Source: Kitasatospora aureofaciens (lineage in GTDB: Bacteria; Actinomycetota; Actinomycetes; Streptomycetales; Streptomycetaceae). Taken from it: a DNA stretch of 53,850 nucleotides. This document shows, one piece after another, positions 51,882-53,850 of the stretch; position 1 is the stretch's first letter, and every line of letters begins with the position of its first letter. Under the pieces are notes generated by a model. That model saw only the letters and a list, made by a program, of their open reading frames with translations, did not search any database and had not been told where the DNA came from. The DNA lies in assembly GCF_019192735.1 (NCBI RefSeq), contig NZ_JAHTKP010000053.1:1-53850 (forward strand), read 5' to 3'. The position numbers and the translations under genes were made by a program.

Positions 51882-53581
51882 TTACCCATCCCGGCGCCAC
51901 AGCATGCCCAGCCAACGGCCCAACGGCGACAGCGACCTCTCGGGGAGCTGGTCTATCGTCATGTAGGGAAGACCCCCGGGGTCGGCCGGCTCTGCCTTGC
52001 CCATCGGATCGAATCGGCGAAAGCCTGTCTCGCCTGTCGTCCTCAGCGGCGGCGACATAAACACGCCGGAGAGGCGGCCGCACTTCCACGCCACTTGGAG
52101 GCGCCAGGTAACGTCCCACGACTCGGTCCGCGCCACCAGCGTGAACAGCCCTTTCTCGCCACGCGGCAGTGTTCCGAGCGACCGGACGTCGAGATCGGAG
52201 CCGTCAACTGTCCGCACATTCGGCGGCTCCTCGTCGAGGTCGACCTCAAAGTGCACATCCAACGGACCCGGCCGGCAAAGCATCGAGTCGGCGATCGTCA
52301 TCGGATTCCGGGCCTCAACCACAGTCCGCAGACCGACGATGGCGACCTCGCTGTGCTCCGGCGCCTCGATGACCACTTCTACGGCGTGCGTGCGGGCCGG
52401 AATGACCTCCGGTGCCGACCCAATCTGGGCGCCCGGGGCGTTCGTCAACGCGGATGCGAACCTCGACGTCATCTTGCACGTGACCGGTGATGTCTCGGAC
52501 GCTGTCCACTCTGCGACGGGCAGGCGTATCGGGCCACCGAACGTATGAATGGCTCCGATGGGAGCGATCACGTCTCGATCCCCCAGTCCACCACTCTTCA
52601 ACCCGCGCTGGGTCTGTACCACCAGGGGCATTCGCTCATCGGCCTTCTGGTACTCCGGCGATCCCGGCGAAGCCAGCTCCAGAACCAGACAGCTCAACTC
52701 ATGGGCCCGGTCATACTCGGCCGACCGACGTGAGTCCCCGTACCGGACCCAGTAACAGTCCGCCAGGTCGTTCATCACCCCTGGCAGGGACGGATGCGAG
52801 GCGGGAATCCGCTCCAGACAACATTCGCCGAACTCGATCGCCTCGTCGAAGTGGCTCAAGTCCTGGTCCCGCGAGTACTCCCAGTGAATGATCCAGATGA
52901 TCACGCTTGCCACAGCACCCAGCCGCTCGTCCGCACGGCCCTCCTGCTCCTCCAGAGCGCGAAGCTGGCCGAGCCGCTCGATCGCCTCACACCGCAGGGC
53001 ATCGTCCGGAGCCTCGTAGTGGACTTGAAGCAGACCCAGGGCAAGTTCGGCGAGGTCACCGACGGAAGCAGCGCCAGCCTGGTCGGCGAGCCTCCGCCAG
53101 TAGATGATCCCTTTTCGAATCAGTTCGGGATTCCTCTGCCGCGAGCCGAGTGTGTGCCAGCCGTCGGCTGCGGCCCGCAGCACGACCGCCGCTGCCGGGC
53201 CTTCGTCGTACCAGACCACAGCCTGTTCAGCGGTCTCCGCCATGGCGAGGATGTCCGGTTCAGCCTGGGTGATTTGCGCCTTCCAGCTCAAAGCGACCGA
53301 CAGCTCCCGAAGGACGATGGCCTGCTCGCCAAGGCGGGCGAGGAGCTGCCGGTTCAGGGCGATGAACCAGTCTGCATCTTCAACTATGGCGGGATCCAGA
53401 ACGCTGTGCACCGTCCGGAGGACCAGGTCTGTGCGTTCTCGGATCACCTCGCCTCCGTCGGCGGACCTGGACCGAAGGAACGCTTCGATCATCAGGCAGT
53501 AGGCGTCGGCAAGAGCCTCGCGGCTACCGACCCGCTCATGGATGGCGAGGTCGAACCCGGCAATCTCCGACAGACATCTAG
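51882..53581 (-). pseudogene. TPR-like hypothetical protein cut by IS701
   Basis: A large helical protein in the N-terminal half (tandem TPR-like helices: REALADAYCLMIEAFLRSRS, LGEQAIVLRELSVALSWKAQ, LAELALGLLQVHYEAPDDA) followed by a beta-rich C-terminal part. The ATG at 53492 would give 536 residues, but the frame continues upstream with good TPR character (CLSEIAGFDLAIHERVG) to about 53581, where it meets the insertion sequence. So the real start lies on the far side of the element. The name is unknown. It converges on the TniQ remnant with four bases between. Confidence 0.6.
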
Positions 53582-53636
53582 TAGGGCTTTGTTAGGTACC
53601 CCGGTTGATCACTGCCGAGTAGAGTGTGATCTTCTG

Positions 53637-53653
53637 TCAGGTGTGACACCTGA
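53637..53653. promoter_or_regulatory. Perfect 17-bp palindrome over the transposase start
   Basis: TCAGGTGT-G-ACACCTGA is a perfect palindrome. The GTG start at 53643 lies inside it, so a bound protein or a hairpin would block translation or transcription of the transposase. Confidence 0.55.
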
Positions 53654-53850
53654 GGAGATGGAGGCGGTTTGCCCGCGTCTGGAAGCGTTCGCGGCGGAGA
53701 TGCTGGGGTCGTTGGCGCGGCGAGACCAGCGAGCCAAGGGCGAGCTGTACCTGCGCGGGTTGATGCTGGACGGCAAGCGCAAGTCGATGCAGCCGATGGC
53801 CGAGCGCCTGGGTGTGGATCACCAGCAGCTGCAGCAGTTCATTGCCTCGT
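53643..53850 (+). CDS. IS701-family transposase, N-terminal part
   Basis: The visible 69 codons include EAFAAEMLGSLARRDQRAKG, ELYLRGLMLDGKRKSMQPMA and RLGVDHQQLQQFIAS, the standard N-terminus of actinobacterial IS701-family DDE transposases. The DDE residues are outside. GTG at 53643 or ATG at 53658 may start it; GAGGAG just upstream favours the ATG, giving the longer form only if the palindrome is opened. Confidence 0.85.
   Translation, partial: MTPEEMEAVCPRLEAFAAEMLGSLARRDQRAKGELYLRGLMLDGKRKSMQPMAERLGVDHQQLQQFIAS

Larger units (their letters stand above)
53582..53850 (+). mobile_element. Left end of an IS701-family element
   Basis: DNA from about 53582 leads, after a non-coding end, into an IS701-type transposase and runs off the window. 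Its left boundary is set where the TPR-like protein frame stops (AGTAGGGCTTTG). The terminal inverted repeat cannot be checked without the other end. Confidence 0.7.

Noticed and set aside
48601..51966. Very long plus-strand frame of 1121 codons
   Set aside because: It only encodes the tail-tube-like part at its start; the remainder is an Arg/Pro-rich shadow of the TniQ frame.

Overview
The window is very GC-rich, uses GC-ending codons throughout, and carries many GTG starts, four-base ATGA overlaps and typical Streptomycetaceae families: a large LAL-type LuxR regulator, membrane-anchored Ser/Thr kinases, a family 2 encapsulin, a DUF6882 protein, actinobacterial TniQ and IS701. It is best read as accessory chromosome (or a large plasmid) of a Streptomyces- or Kitasatospora-like actinomycete. 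No rRNA, tRNA or CRISPR array was seen. The window is bounded by broken insertion sequences: an IS3-type OrfB at the left edge and the start of an IS701-type element at the right edge.

Left part (about 3.0-16.7 kb): a mostly minus-strand set that looks like a small non-ribosomal peptide / phenylpropanoid-type biosynthetic cluster. It holds two cytochromes P450, a free-standing A-PCP-reductase NRPS, a PPOX flavin-fold protein, a flavodoxin, a TetR regulator with a visible operator, an MqnA (chorismate dehydratase) homologue, a class D flavin oxygenase of acyl-CoA dehydrogenase fold, an MIO-type aromatic amino acid ammonia-lyase/aminomutase and an O-methyltransferase. A plausible logic is modification of an aromatic amino acid by lyase/mutase, oxygenase and methyltransferase, with reductive release of an amino-acyl unit as aldehyde or alcohol by the A-T-R enzyme and P450 tailoring.

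Middle (17-28 kb): a CapA-type lipoprotein, then a family 2B encapsulin shell overlapping its cysteine desulfurase cargo gene. These are followed by small regulator/oxidoreductase pairs (HxlR/NmrA-like, LysR/SDR), a universal stress protein, hypothetical proteins and two decayed genes.

The most novel part is 28.4-41.8 kb. A tightly coupled minus-strand operon encodes DUF2264, SDR, HAM1-type NTP pyrophosphatase, a large metallo-beta-lactamase-fold protein, a Nudix-like/deoxynucleoside-kinase-like fusion, a complete MoaA (GTP 3',8-cyclase), SurE nucleotidase and an MGT/GT28-type glycosyltransferase. Facing it are an asparagine-synthetase-like ligase and a clavaminate-synthase-like dioxygenase. 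There is no moaC, moaD or moaE. I read it as a candidate nucleoside-type natural product pathway starting from GTP through 3',8-cyclo-GTP, with later NTP to NMP to nucleoside processing, amide formation, hydroxylation, redox and glycosylation.

Right part (42-53.8 kb): a second Ser/Thr kinase, a lipoprotein and the LAL regulator. Then comes a zone of decay and mobile DNA: an ImuA'-like remnant, a PCu(A)C-like protein without signal peptide, a truncated phage tail-tube-like gene fused to a 5'-truncated TniQ, and a TPR-like gene cut by the IS701 element.
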